This document shows, piece by piece, positions 22,961 to 29,501 of a stretch of 33,960 nucleotides of DNA. Below the pieces are notes generated by a model that searched no databases, had not been told where the DNA came from, and saw only the letters and a program-made list of their open reading frames with translations. Numbering within the stretch: the first letter of the stretch is position 1; every line of letters starts with the position of its first letter. The DNA is from a virus, in IMG/VR virus record IMGVR_UViG_3300025000_000286, positions 1 through 33,960 of that record. One strand, given 5' to 3'. Made by a program: the position numbers and the translations under genes.

Positions 22961-23280
22961 GCCTGAGCATCGAGGTATGGCGGGACCTGGGCGACATCCC
23001 GGGTCCGGAGATCGTCTGCCGGTATTTCAAGAACGAGGCGGTGTTCCGCCAGGTCGGCCGGGTAGCGATCGACCAGTCGGCGCGGGGCCTGAAGCTCGCG
23101 ACCATCACCCTGCCCGGCATGCGGCGGGCTGTCCGGCCCGGGCAGGTCATCCGGATCATCGACACGGCGACCGAATACCGCGCCCGGGTAACCTCGATCC
23201 ATTACAGCGTCGGCAGGCAAGCTGACGGCAAACCGTTCGCCACCTGCTCGATGGGTCTGCGGATGCTGGAGGTGCGGTGA
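22957..23280 (+). CDS. Small tail-tip protein, unknown
   Basis: A 107-residue protein from ATG 22957 (ATGA overlap). SIEVWRDLGDIPGPE and VRPGQVIRIIDTATEYRARV look like a beta-barrel or OB-like small baseplate component. A start further upstream (22828) would run deep into the previous gene and is rejected. Confidence 0.6.
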   Translation: MSLSIEVWRDLGDIPGPEIVCRYFKNEAVFRQVGRVAIDQSARGLKLATITLPGMRRAVRPGQVIRIIDTATEYRARVTSIHYSVGRQADGKPFATCSMGLRMLEVR

Positions 23281-23519
23281 TGCTGCGCGACGGTGAGGTA
23301 TTGCAGCGGCTGTTGAAACCCGCCGAGCCGGTGCGGCGGTTCTGCACGATCGAGGAGCTGCTGCCGGACGGACGCTATGTGGTCGCCGATGACCGGCGCC
23401 GCCGGCTGACCGTCGATGGTGCGGCCGGATATCTGCCGGGGGCCGCGGTGATTGTGCAGTCCGGCCGGATCGTCGGGTATGGCAGCCGGACTCCGGTAAG
23501 CAAAACTTGGAGGGTTTGA
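23280..23519 (+). CDS. Small tail-tip protein, OB-like
   Basis: A 79-residue protein from ATG 23280 (overlap with the previous stop; GGAGG upstream). EELLPDGRYVVADD, RRLTVDGAAGYLPG and AAVIVQSGRIVG show the alternating pattern of a small beta-barrel, similar to short domains of tail-hub spike proteins. It is the last gene of the tail module. Confidence 0.6.
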   Translation: MLRDGEVLQRLLKPAEPVRRFCTIEELLPDGRYVVADDRRRRLTVDGAAGYLPGAAVIVQSGRIVGYGSRTPVSKTWRV

Positions 23520-23521
23520 CG

Positions 23522-24058
23522 ATGACAACGAAACGCCCGATCCGTTACCTGCTTGCCGCGATCACCTGCTTCGTCCTGGCACTGCTGCTGGTGCTGTTCG
23601 CCGGTTGCGCGAGACAACCGGACAGGGTCACCGTGCAGCCGCTCGAGGTGGTCAACGGCCAGACCGTGGACGAGTGGATCGAGGACCTCGAGCAGAACCC
23701 GCCGCGCCGCGATCCGCTGCAGCCGTATGGGTTCAAGGCGGCGCCATCGACCTGGACCGGCTGGAATAAAGTCTGGCTGGCGGCCGGGATCGGCGGGCAG
23801 GCTGCCGATGCCGCCACGACCATCGACGCCCTTGACGGCGGCAATTGCCGAGAGGTCAACCCGCTGCTCGGCGACGATCCGGACGAAGGCCTGATCGTCG
23901 GGGTCAAGGTGGCGGCGGTAGGACTCGGCCTCTGGATCACCGAATACTGGCTGGCCGACCATCCCCGGCAGCGGCAGTACCGGAACTGGATATACGGATC
24001 ACTGGCCGTCGCCGGCGGTGGCGCGGCACTCTGGAACGCCTCGCAGTCCTGCGAGTGA
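23522..24058 (+). CDS. Lipoprotein of unknown function
   Basis: A 178-residue protein from ATG 23522 (GGAGG upstream). YLLAAITCFVLALLLVLFAGC is a signal segment with a lipobox (FAGC), predicting a lipid-anchored protein. The mature part contains a WNKVWLAAGIGGQAADAATTIDAL segment, GLIVGVKVAAVGLGLWITEYWLA and a small third hydrophobic helix, so it may also insert in the membrane. The position, between tail and lysis genes, suggests a lysis accessory or a superinfection-exclusion role. No family is recognised. Confidence 0.7.
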   Translation: MTTKRPIRYLLAAITCFVLALLLVLFAGCARQPDRVTVQPLEVVNGQTVDEWIEDLEQNPPRRDPLQPYGFKAAPSTWTGWNKVWLAAGIGGQAADAATTIDALDGGNCREVNPLLGDDPDEGLIVGVKVAAVGLGLWITEYWLADHPRQRQYRNWIYGSLAVAGGGAALWNASQSCE

Positions 24059-24086
24059 TGGTCGAACAATCAACCGGAGAAACGAG

Positions 24087-24452
24087 ATGAAACGAGCATT
24101 GATTTTAGCCATTGTCCTGCTGCTCCTGCCGGCCATCGCCGGGGCCAGGAGCGTGACCGTGGAGTGGGGCTACGACACGCCCGCCACCGACCTGGCCGGG
24201 TTCGTGTTTTACAAGGACGGGGTGAAGGTTAAGGAGTTTTCAGACCCGATAGCCAGGACGTTCACCGGCGAGCTCGACCTGTCGGACGCCAAGGCCTGCT
24301 ATACCCTCACCGCCATCGATGTCGGCGGCAACGAGACGCCCCATTCCGCCTGTTACTACTACGACCCCGCCCCTGACGGATCGCCGAACAACCTACGGGT
24401 CACGGTGGTGGATGTGCAGGTCGCCCCGCCAGCCGGCAAGGTGACGCCATGA
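24087..24452 (+). CDS. Exported Fn3-like protein
   Basis: A 121-residue protein with a Sec signal (MKRALILAIVLLLLPAIAGA). The mature part VTVEWGYDTPATDLAGFVFYKDG followed by ACYTLTAIDVGGNETPHS matches a single fibronectin type III domain. It probably acts in the periplasm or on the virion surface. Phages often carry such domains in tail proteins, but a stand-alone exported version is less usual. Start ATG 24087 has GGAGA upstream. Confidence 0.75.
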   Translation: MKRALILAIVLLLLPAIAGARSVTVEWGYDTPATDLAGFVFYKDGVKVKEFSDPIARTFTGELDLSDAKACYTLTAIDVGGNETPHSACYYYDPAPDGSPNNLRVTVVDVQVAPPAGKVTP

Positions 24453-24970
24453 CCCGCCGATATTTCACCCTCGCCGCCCTCTCCCTGCTGGCCCTGCAGC
24501 TGGTCGGCTGCGGCGACGACAACGAGCCGATCGCCACGGCCAAGCTGGATCCGCTCAAGCAGGATGACGAGGATCGGGCCCTGAACGAGCCCGATCCGGT
24601 AAGTCCGGCCCCGTCCACCAGGGGCGGCGACTACGAGGCCGATATCGAGCTCTTCCCCGGCGAGTCGTGGACGGCCGCCGAGGAACAAAACAGTTATGCC
24701 GCCGCCGCGATGAGGTTCAGCCGCAAGGGGACTTATGACACCTACGGCACCCGCAACGGCGGCCGCCAGGCCTGGCGTATCCCGAAGGTCGGCCGGGCCG
24801 GCGGCAAGGCCCTGGTCCGTTTCCCGAGCGGCCGGCAATACCTGGTTACCCTGGGCAAGGCCAACCGCTCGAACAAGGGCTTTGTCTTCAAGAAGGGGTC
24901 CCACGGCGGCTGGTATATCCATGCCTGCTATGGCGACCGATCAAAAACTGTCACCGTATATTGGAGCTGA
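24449..24970 (+). CDS. Lipoprotein of unknown function
   Basis: A 173-residue protein overlapping the Fn3-like gene. FTLAALSLLALQLVGCGDD contains a lipobox (LVGC). The mature protein has an acidic N-terminal linker and a Gly/Lys-rich C-terminal domain (TYDTYGTRNGGRQAWRIPK, FKKGSHGGWYIHACYGD). Function is not recognised. Confidence 0.68.
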   Translation: MTRRYFTLAALSLLALQLVGCGDDNEPIATAKLDPLKQDDEDRALNEPDPVSPAPSTRGGDYEADIELFPGESWTAAEEQNSYAAAAMRFSRKGTYDTYGTRNGGRQAWRIPKVGRAGGKALVRFPSGRQYLVTLGKANRSNKGFVFKKGSHGGWYIHACYGDRSKTVTVYWS

Positions 24971-24972
24971 TT

Positions 24973-25548
24973 ATGAGAAAAATTGCGTTGATTTTCGCCG
25001 TGCTGGTTATGGCCGTGTCGCTGTCCGGCTGTATCTTCAGTATGCCCGAAAAGTTTACCGAGGCCAACGCCCAGATAGCCGCCTCAAATGACACCAGGCT
25101 CGCCATCTTCGGCTCAAGCATGGCGTCATGCGGCGACAATGCGGCCTGTCAGGTTGCCGTCAGCATGGCCTTTGCCGGGAACATGGGCCAGCAGCAGTTC
25201 TTCCGGCCGGAGACCGCCAGGGATTACCTGCAGGCGTTCATGCCATACGCGACCCTGGGAGTCGATGTCTTCCGCCTCTGGGGAGGGTTCAGCGGTGGCG
25301 GTTCGGGGGGCTATGTCGTGACCGGCGATAACAACTCGTTCAGCGGCATTGGCAACGATCTTGTGGCCGACAACGAGAGCAGTCTTTCTGCCACGTTCTC
25401 GTCCTCGACCTCGCTGACGAGTTCCGAGGGCAACCGAGACTTCAACCTCGGTTCGGACGCCGGCACCATCGACGACACCGGCATAATCGATCCGGTGACG
25501 GTAGATGACGATATCAGTACCGAGCCGGTGACCGTTACTGAAAACTGA
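24973..25548 (+). CDS. Lipoprotein with Ser/Thr-Asp-rich tail
   Basis: A 191-residue protein from ATG 24973. IALIFAVLVMAVSLSGCIF is a lipoprotein signal with an SLSGC lipobox. The middle has cysteines (MASCGDNAACQ) and a Gly/Ser linker (GGFSGGGSGGY). The C-terminus is a low-complexity acidic Ser/Thr/Asp region. It is the third lipobox protein in a row; spanin, exclusion or surface-masking roles are all possible and none is proven. Confidence 0.65.
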   Translation: MRKIALIFAVLVMAVSLSGCIFSMPEKFTEANAQIAASNDTRLAIFGSSMASCGDNAACQVAVSMAFAGNMGQQQFFRPETARDYLQAFMPYATLGVDVFRLWGGFSGGGSGGYVVTGDNNSFSGIGNDLVADNESSLSATFSSSTSLTSSEGNRDFNLGSDAGTIDDTGIIDPVTVDDDISTEPVTVTEN

Positions 25549-25573
25549 TCAACATCAACGCGGAGAGCTGGCC

Positions 25574-25873
25574 ATGAACATACTGGAAATCGCCACCGGC
25601 GCAAAGAGCTCGGAATACCGGGTGGTGCTGATCATCATCGCCATCCTCGGCTGCCAGGTGCTCGGCATCGATGCCGTCGCGGTCCTGCCGCTGCTGCTCG
25701 ACGGATCCGACATCGTCAGGTATGAGGAGCTGCTCCGGGCCATGGGTCCGGCCCGCGTCGATCCCGGCGGATCGGCGGTCTGGGCCCTGGCTCTGGTCGG
25801 GGTCGGCTACCCTGCCGCCCGGGCCTACGTCAAGAGCCTGAAGGCCGGCCAGTCGGAGGAGCCCGAGCCATGA
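25574..25873 (+). CDS. Holin-like small membrane protein
   Basis: A 99-residue protein with hydrophobic segments VVLIIIAILGCQVLGIDAVAVL (about 17-38) and AVWALALVGVGYPAARAYV (about 68-86) and a charged C-terminus KSLKAGQSEEPEP. Size, two membrane segments and its location upstream of the endolysin support a holin or antiholin. ATGA-type overlap with the next gene. Confidence 0.65.
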   Translation: MNILEIATGAKSSEYRVVLIIIAILGCQVLGIDAVAVLPLLLDGSDIVRYEELLRAMGPARVDPGGSAVWALALVGVGYPAARAYVKSLKAGQSEEPEP

Positions 25874-26337
25874 TCGTGCAGATGTGGGAGGGCATGGCCC
25901 TCCAGATCACCGTGCCGATGATCACCGCGTTTCCATGGCAGCGGAGCTACGAGGATTTTCCGACCAACTGCTGCGGCGCCGGCGCCGGATTCTGGGAGCG
26001 GGTCGTGCCGGACTATATCCACATCCCGCCGATCATCGTCCGGGGCGCGGATCCGACTGCGATCAAGATCAGCCCGGCCTGCTCCATCCACGATCTCGAC
26101 TGGGACAACGCGGCCCCGAGCTGGGATGATTTCCACGCCGGCAACAGCCGTTTTTACGCAAACATTAAAACGATCGTGCTGAAAAAAACCCGGGCCGGCA
26201 GCAACACCCAGCTCTACGCCCTGCGCTACCCGGCGATCTACGCCCACGCCGTCGACACCGGCGGCCGCAAGGTGTTCTGGAAGTTGAAGCGGGACCAGGG
26301 CCACCAGATCCCGGACAGCGCGGCCTGGCTGTTATGA
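25870..26337 (+). CDS. Phospholipase A2-like protein
   Basis: A 155-residue protein. ACSIHDLDWDN at 70-80 matches the PLA2 core C-x-x-H-D, with the His74-Asp75 pair where the catalytic histidine and the calcium-binding aspartate normally lie. NCCGAGAGFWERVVPDY (33-49) resembles the calcium-binding loop region C-G-x-G that precedes the active site. FHAGNSRFYANIK after the active site fits the next helix. Secreted and phage PLA2-like proteins act on membrane phospholipids. It lies between holin-like and coiled-coil membrane genes, so a lysis or entry role is likely. Activity is unproven and the loop spacing is longer than in classical secreted PLA2. Confidence 0.68.
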   Translation: MIVQMWEGMALQITVPMITAFPWQRSYEDFPTNCCGAGAGFWERVVPDYIHIPPIIVRGADPTAIKISPACSIHDLDWDNAAPSWDDFHAGNSRFYANIKTIVLKKTRAGSNTQLYALRYPAIYAHAVDTGGRKVFWKLKRDQGHQIPDSAAWLL

Positions 26338-26417
26338 CCTGCCCTGACTGCGGTGCCACCCTGTCGCGAGACTGGATCTGCGACGTCTGCGGCTGGACCG
26401 CCGCCGGCGATTGCTGA
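26334..26417 (+). CDS. 27-residue zinc-ribbon microprotein
   Basis: A short frame overlapping the stop of the PLA2-like gene (ATGA). The translated protein is MTCPDCGATLSRDWICDVCG followed by WTAAGDC. Its two CxxC pairs (residues 3-6 and 16-19) are exactly a minimal zinc ribbon. The translational coupling and conserved motif make it credible despite the size. Role unknown. Confidence 0.5.
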   Translation: MTCPDCGATLSRDWICDVCGWTAAGDC

Positions 26418-26485
26418 GGATATTTACCCGGCCTGGATGGTCGGCACGGCTGGTTTCAGTCGATACGGAAAACCCGGGAGACGGT

Positions 26486-26914
26486 ATGTCTAACCGATTG
26501 ATATGGATACCAGACAGACGAGAGGATAAAGAAAAAATGGACGACCACCTGGTATGCCCCAGCCATGAGCACGTCGACAACAGCATCAAGCGTCAGGAGG
26601 ACATCCTAGACCAGATCCGCGTTGAGAACCACTCGCACCAGCTTCAGATCACCAGAGTGCTGACGGAAATAACCGAACAGCTGAAATCGATCCACGAAGT
26701 CAAGACCACCTTGGTCGAGCACAGCCGGCTCAGGGATGAGGCTCGCGCCGCCTGCGAGCGAAACCGGGTAGCCATGTGGACCGATATCAACAACATTAAA
26801 ACCAGGCAGGACAAGAAGGACGGCTCGATGGTCCTCGTCGCCAGCGTCTGCACCGGTATCGGCGCGTCGGTGGCCTGGCTCCTCACCTGGCTGCAGAGAA
26901 ACCTGTTTCAGTAG
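26486..26914 (+). CDS. Coiled-coil protein with C-terminal membrane anchor (holin-associated/XhlA-like)
   Basis: A 142-residue protein from ATG 26486 (GGGAG upstream; the TTG at 26411 is an unlikely start). The middle is a charged coiled coil (KRQEDILDQIRVENHSHQLQ, EQLKSIHEVKTTLVEHSRL), and the end is one hydrophobic segment (MVLVASVCTGIGASVAWLLTW). This layout is like XhlA-type holin partners and some spanin-like proteins. It belongs to the lysis cassette by position. Confidence 0.65.
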   Translation: MSNRLIWIPDRREDKEKMDDHLVCPSHEHVDNSIKRQEDILDQIRVENHSHQLQITRVLTEITEQLKSIHEVKTTLVEHSRLRDEARAACERNRVAMWTDINNIKTRQDKKDGSMVLVASVCTGIGASVAWLLTWLQRNLFQ

Positions 26915-26923
26915 GGATTGATT

Positions 26924-27091
26924 ATGAGCACAGTGCAACGTATCGAAGAGATCCTCGCCGCCGCCGTCCAGGTGCCGGTCAGGGACGCCGCCGGTATCAT
27001 CACCCCGAGCGGCGTCGACGCGGCTGCCAGGGTCAAGGCAATCAAAGATTGCTTGCGCATCGTCAAGGAGGAAGAGGATGATAATGCATAA
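26924..27091 (+). CDS. Small hypothetical protein (55 residues)
   Basis: ATG 26924 opens a 55-codon frame ending TAA 27091. It has an amphipathic start (TVQRIEEILAAAVQVPVRD) and an acidic end (CLRIVKEEEDDNA). AGGGATTG lies upstream. It is shorter than usual cut-offs but sits neatly in the 180-base gap between two lysis genes and has the codon use of its neighbours. Function unknown. Confidence 0.55.
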   Translation: MSTVQRIEEILAAAVQVPVRDAAGIITPSGVDAAARVKAIKDCLRIVKEEEDDNA

Positions 27092-27106
27092 ACAGTGGGG
27101 CTTTTG

Positions 27107-27700
27107 ATGACAAAATCACCGCAATATATTTCCGCGTTTCACAAGACCATGGATCACGAAGGTTGGAATAAACTGACGAACAACCCGCGCGATCCGGGCA
27201 AAGAGACCTTCTCGGGGATATCCCGGGTCTATTGGCCGACCTCTCCGGTATGGGATCTGCTCGCTCGCCTGCAGCAAAACCCGACTGATCGTGCCCTGCT
27301 TAACGCCACGATGGACGCGGTAGAGGATTTCTATCTGGTACAGTTCTGGCTGCCTATCCAGGGCGATACGATCGCTGCCCTGTCCGTGCAGGTCGCCGAA
27401 GAGACCTTCGACACGTGCGTCAACGTCGGCCTCGGCCGAGGCGGGGAATACCTGCAGGAGGCTTTGAACCTGCTGAACGTCAACGGCCGGATTTATCCGG
27501 ATCTGCTGCTCGATGGCAAGATCGGCCCGAAGACGGTCGCCACCCTCCGGCGCTACCTCGATTCCCGGCCGCCGTCCCGCGATGCCGCCGAGGCCCGCTT
27601 ACTGCGGGTGATGAATTGCCTGCAGGGCGGCCTGTACATCGATCGTATGCGGAAATACCCCGAACGCGAGGAGTTCCGCGGCTGGTTCGATCGGATTTAA
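27107..27700 (+). CDS. Endolysin: GH108-type muramidase with peptidoglycan-binding domain
   Basis: A 197-residue enzyme that cuts the glycan backbone of peptidoglycan. DHEGWNKLTNNPRDPGKETFSGISRVYWP (residues 16-44) corresponds to the GH108 signature HEGGYxNDPxDPGGxTxxGI, with Glu18 as the expected catalytic residue. The second half has the matching C-terminal peptidoglycan-binding domain (DTCVNVGLGRGGEYLQ, and DGKIGPKTVATL near 141). There is no signal peptide, so it depends on a holin. Start ATG 27107 has GTGGGG six bases upstream. It is the last late gene. Confidence 0.9.
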   Translation: MTKSPQYISAFHKTMDHEGWNKLTNNPRDPGKETFSGISRVYWPTSPVWDLLARLQQNPTDRALLNATMDAVEDFYLVQFWLPIQGDTIAALSVQVAEETFDTCVNVGLGRGGEYLQEALNLLNVNGRIYPDLLLDGKIGPKTVATLRRYLDSRPPSRDAAEARLLRVMNCLQGGLYIDRMRKYPEREEFRGWFDRI

Positions 27701-27743
27701 AAATACGCTGCAGTTCGAGCCGCCGCTGAAAACGAAAAAACCG

Positions 27744-27773
27744 TTGACAGCCCCGGCCTGACTGGTGTACAGT
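27744..27773 (+). promoter_or_regulatory. Putative sigma70 promoter after the endolysin gene
   Basis: TTGACA (27744-27749), an 18-base spacer, then TACAGT (27768-27773) is a good sigma70-type pair. It has no protein-coding gene downstream on the + strand; the first thing after it is the inverted repeat at 27801, a tRNA-like stretch and a terminator, so it would make a short RNA of about 180 bases. Confidence 0.55.
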
Positions 27774-27800
27774 CGCCGACACATTTGACGCTCGACCAAT

Positions 27801-27820
27801 GTACAAGGCCAGCCTTGTAC
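27801..27820. promoter_or_regulatory. Perfect 9-bp inverted repeat (GTACAAGGC / GCCTTGTAC)
   Basis: GTACAAGGC at 27801-27809 and GCCTTGTAC at 27812-27820 are separated by two bases. The same GTACAAGG word recurs at 27970 and, inverted, at 28036. It could be an operator for a phage regulator or a recombinase arm site, or a hairpin at the 5' end of the putative short RNA. Confidence 0.6.
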
Positions 27821-27875
27821 GGCAAAAACAACAAAATTTGCCGCAAATTCAGAAACATTGGAAGGGGGTCCGTTA

Positions 27876-27905
27876 TCCTCGGTAGCTCAGTCGGTAGAGC
27901 GGGCG
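27876..27905 (+). ncRNA. tRNA 5'-half-like stretch (acceptor, D-arm)
   Basis: TCCTCGG, TA, GCTC, AGTCGGTA, GAGC (27876-27900) is the canonical 5' acceptor strand and D-arm of a bacterial tRNA and resembles tRNA-Asn; GGGCG continues the match for a few bases. Then the sequence diverges: no anticodon arm, variable loop, T-arm or 3' acceptor follows, so this is not a functional tRNA. It may be the attP-like trace of a tRNA-associated attachment site, or part of a short RNA between the promoter at 27744 and the terminator at 27926. Confidence 0.65.
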
Positions 27906-27925
27906 AGCGTGAAAAAACGATAAAA

Positions 27926-27958
27926 GGAGATAAGCCCTCGGGTTTATCTCCTTTTTTT
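27926..27958. terminator. Strong bidirectional intrinsic terminator
   Basis: GGAGATAAGCC (27926-27936) pairs with GGTTTATCTCC (27941-27951), with one G-T wobble, and is followed by seven T on the + strand. On the other side the run AAAAAACGATAAAA gives a T-rich tail for the - strand. It separates the late + strand genes from the - strand repressor, and would end both. Confidence 0.9.
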
Positions 27959-27967
27959 ATTGTTTTT

Positions 27968-28044
27968 GCGTACAAGGCTTTTTTCGGAAAATCTGAAAAA
28001 CGCGGATAATGCTTTGAATATATTGCTATATTTTTCTTGTACGC
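27968..28044. repeat. Distant inverted repeat GCGTACAAG / CTTGTACGC
   Basis: GCGTACAAG (27968-27976) and CTTGTACGC (28036-28044) match perfectly across 59 AT-rich bases that include the end of the repressor gene. It shares the GTACAAG core with the palindrome at 27801. Its function is unknown; a DNA-looping operator or recombination arm sites are possible. Confidence 0.5.
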
Positions 28045-28421
28045 ATGACGGTTATTTTTGCCTTCCTGGTCCTCCTGGTCAGGCTGATCCTGGCCTCGGT
28101 TTCCTGCCTGGCCTGCTGCTCTTTGGTTTTGCTTGCTTTTTTCCTGGTCGGTCCAGGTTCAATGGTCATAACGATTTTCTGCTCTGATTTGTATGTTTTC
28201 TGCTCTTCGTCACCAATCAGCATTTCCCCTGTGCCGGTAAGTAGAAATTTCCGGTTTATCTTAAATGCCAATTCAAGAGATCTGAGTACCGGTTCGCTAG
28301 GCACTAAATTTCTCCTTTCGATATCAGATACATATCCTCCAGTTATTCCAATTCTATTGGCAAAATCAGCCTGATTCAGGCCAAGGTGTTTTCTTATTTT
28401 TTTAAGATTTTCGCCTATCAT
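28026..28421 (-). CDS. XRE-family repressor (CI-like)
   Basis: A 131-residue protein with an N-terminal helix-turn-helix: ENLKKIRKHLGLNQADFANRIG, followed by ITGGYVSDIERRNLVPSEP. FLLTGTGEMLIGDEEQ is the usual end of short XRE repressors. The C-terminus is basic (KKASKTKEQQARQETEARISL) and has no LexA-like protease domain, so classical RecA-triggered self-cleavage is unlikely. It is the only confident - strand gene and is divergent from a Ner-like gene 48 bases away. It likely silences the early + strand genes. Confidence 0.88.
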   Translation of the reverse strand: MIGENLKKIRKHLGLNQADFANRIGITGGYVSDIERRNLVPSEPVLRSLELAFKINRKFLLTGTGEMLIGDEEQKTYKSEQKIVMTIEPGPTRKKASKTKEQQARQETEARISLTRRTRKAKITVMRTRKI

Positions 28422-28431
28422 CTTATTTTAT

Positions 28432-28457
28432 TCTTGATTAATTAAGATTTTCTTAAT
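28432..28457. promoter_or_regulatory. Overlapping palindromic operators between repressor and Ner-like gene
   Basis: ATTAAGA TTT TCTTAAT (28441-28457) is a perfect palindrome, and TCTTGATTAATTAAGA (28432-28447) overlaps it as a near-palindrome. A half-site TTAAGATTTTC recurs at 28402-28412 inside the repressor start and at 28442-28452. TTGATT (28434) and TACAAG (28457) with a 17-base spacer form a plausible + strand promoter covered by the operator. Neither divergent gene has a clear Shine-Dalgarno site. Confidence 0.7.
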
Positions 28458-28469
28458 ACAAGTCAGATT

Positions 28470-28685
28470 ATGGAAACGTATGAAATCAAAGCAGCCATCA
28501 TTGGCAAAGGGAAACAGATTAAAGACTTGGCTAACACCGAAGGTGTTACAAGCTCTGCAGTTTCCCAGGTCATCAAGGGAAAAACTAGATCAAAAAAACT
28601 TCGCAGGGCCATTGCTGCGGTAATTGGTAAGCCGGTCTCGGAAATCTGGCCTGAAAACACAACCGAAGGAGAAAAGGCCGCATGA
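28470..28685 (+). CDS. Ner/Cro-like DNA-binding regulator
   Basis: A 71-residue helix-turn-helix protein. GKGKQIKDLANTEGVTSSAV and SQVIKGKTRSKKLRRAIAAV, ending in GKPVSEIWPENT, fit the Ner/Nlp family (Mu Ner and relatives, ending in a typical EIWP). Such proteins repress their own operon and the repressor promoter during lytic growth. It is the first + strand gene after the switch. If the promoter at 28434-28462 is real, the message may be leaderless. Confidence 0.85.
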   Translation: METYEIKAAIIGKGKQIKDLANTEGVTSSAVSQVIKGKTRSKKLRRAIAAVIGKPVSEIWPENTTEGEKAA

Positions 28686-28885
28686 AAACAAAACCGATCA
28701 GCCGGGAATGGCCCTGCACCCGTTGCGGCACCGTCAACCAGATCTTCAACGACAGGGCGTTCTCGGAACTGTGCCTTAATCTTCTGGCCGGCCTTACCGG
28801 GATTGTCATCTGCGGCAAGTGCGGCCAGACGGACCAGGTCGTTTACCGGAATTCGACGCTTGAGCTGGTCGTTTCCGGTGACTGA
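28682..28885 (+). CDS. Small zinc-ribbon protein
   Basis: A 67-residue protein overlapping the Ner-like stop (ATGA). WPCTRCGTVNQIF and IVICGKCGQTDQVV provide two CxxC pairs (residues about 12-15 and 44-47) about 30 residues apart, a standard zinc ribbon. Role unknown; position in the early region suggests nucleic-acid binding. Confidence 0.65.
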   Translation: MKTKPISREWPCTRCGTVNQIFNDRAFSELCLNLLAGLTGIVICGKCGQTDQVVYRNSTLELVVSGD

Positions 28886-29030
28886 CAAAACAAAACACCC
28901 CGGCCCTGTCGTCTTGACAGACGAAAAAAGGGTGAGACGGGTCGCACTTTCGATCCTAGCAGGTGCCGGGGGCTTTTTAAAGCTGATTTTTTTCATATTT
29001 TGAGCTTTGCAGGTCTGGGGAGGAATGTAA

Positions 29031-29501
29031 ATGTCGAAAGAATCGTCCAAAATGCAGTCCTGGCAGGTCTTCCACTATGCCAGGAAACGCCTTGGCAACT
29101 CCACCCTCTACGCCATATTCGGCAAGAAGAACGCCCGCGCTGTCGACTTCTGGTGCCAGAACCCCAGGACCACCGGCAAGGAAGAAACCGCCTACGACCC
29201 GATCCAGGGCGTCAAGAACCTCCTCGAGGCCCTGGATGACCTGGGCCACTGCGACGTGGTCCGGTCCGCCATTGCCTTCCTGATCTCCGGAACCTCGCTC
29301 GAGTGCGGTGTCAGCCCTCGTGTCGTCGATCCTCGCCCCACCATCACCGAGGAGATCCTCCTCGACTACAAGGCCGTCGCCAACCTGCAGGCGGCGATCG
29401 AGGCCGGCGAAACTCCCGAGGAAGTCGAGGAGAAGAAACAAACAGCCATCGCCGAACTCGATCGCACTATCGCAAAATACCGCGAGGATTTCCACCGATG
29501 A
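29031..29501 (+). CDS. CII-like early regulator (tentative)
   Basis: A 156-residue protein with a good ribosome site (GGGGAGG, 8 bases upstream). ARKRLGNSTLYAIFGKKNARAVDFWCQNPRT and the following YDPIQGVKNLLEALDDLG resemble the phage CII/CP76-type regulatory proteins found just after Cro-like genes. The C-terminal half is an acidic helical region (AAIEAGETPEEVEEKKQTA). It could also be an unrelated conserved phage protein; the regulator call rests on weak pattern plus position. Confidence 0.55.
   Translation: MSKESSKMQSWQVFHYARKRLGNSTLYAIFGKKNARAVDFWCQNPRTTGKEETAYDPIQGVKNLLEALDDLGHCDVVRSAIAFLISGTSLECGVSPRVVDPRPTITEEILLDYKAVANLQAAIEAGETPEEVEEKKQTAIAELDRTIAKYREDFHR

Noticed and set aside
27876-27960. 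Complete tRNA gene
   Set aside because: Only the acceptor 5' strand and D-arm are present; no anticodon arm, T-arm or 3' acceptor strand follows.
27700-28470. Host dif-like (XerC/XerD) site
   Set aside because: I looked for an 11-6-11 dif-like pattern in the non-coding stretch and found none that was convincing; the GTACAAGG repeats do not fit it.
28911-28942. Promoter with TTGACA at 28914
   Set aside because: At 16-18 bases downstream there is only ACGGGT-like sequence, which is a poor -10, so it is not called.
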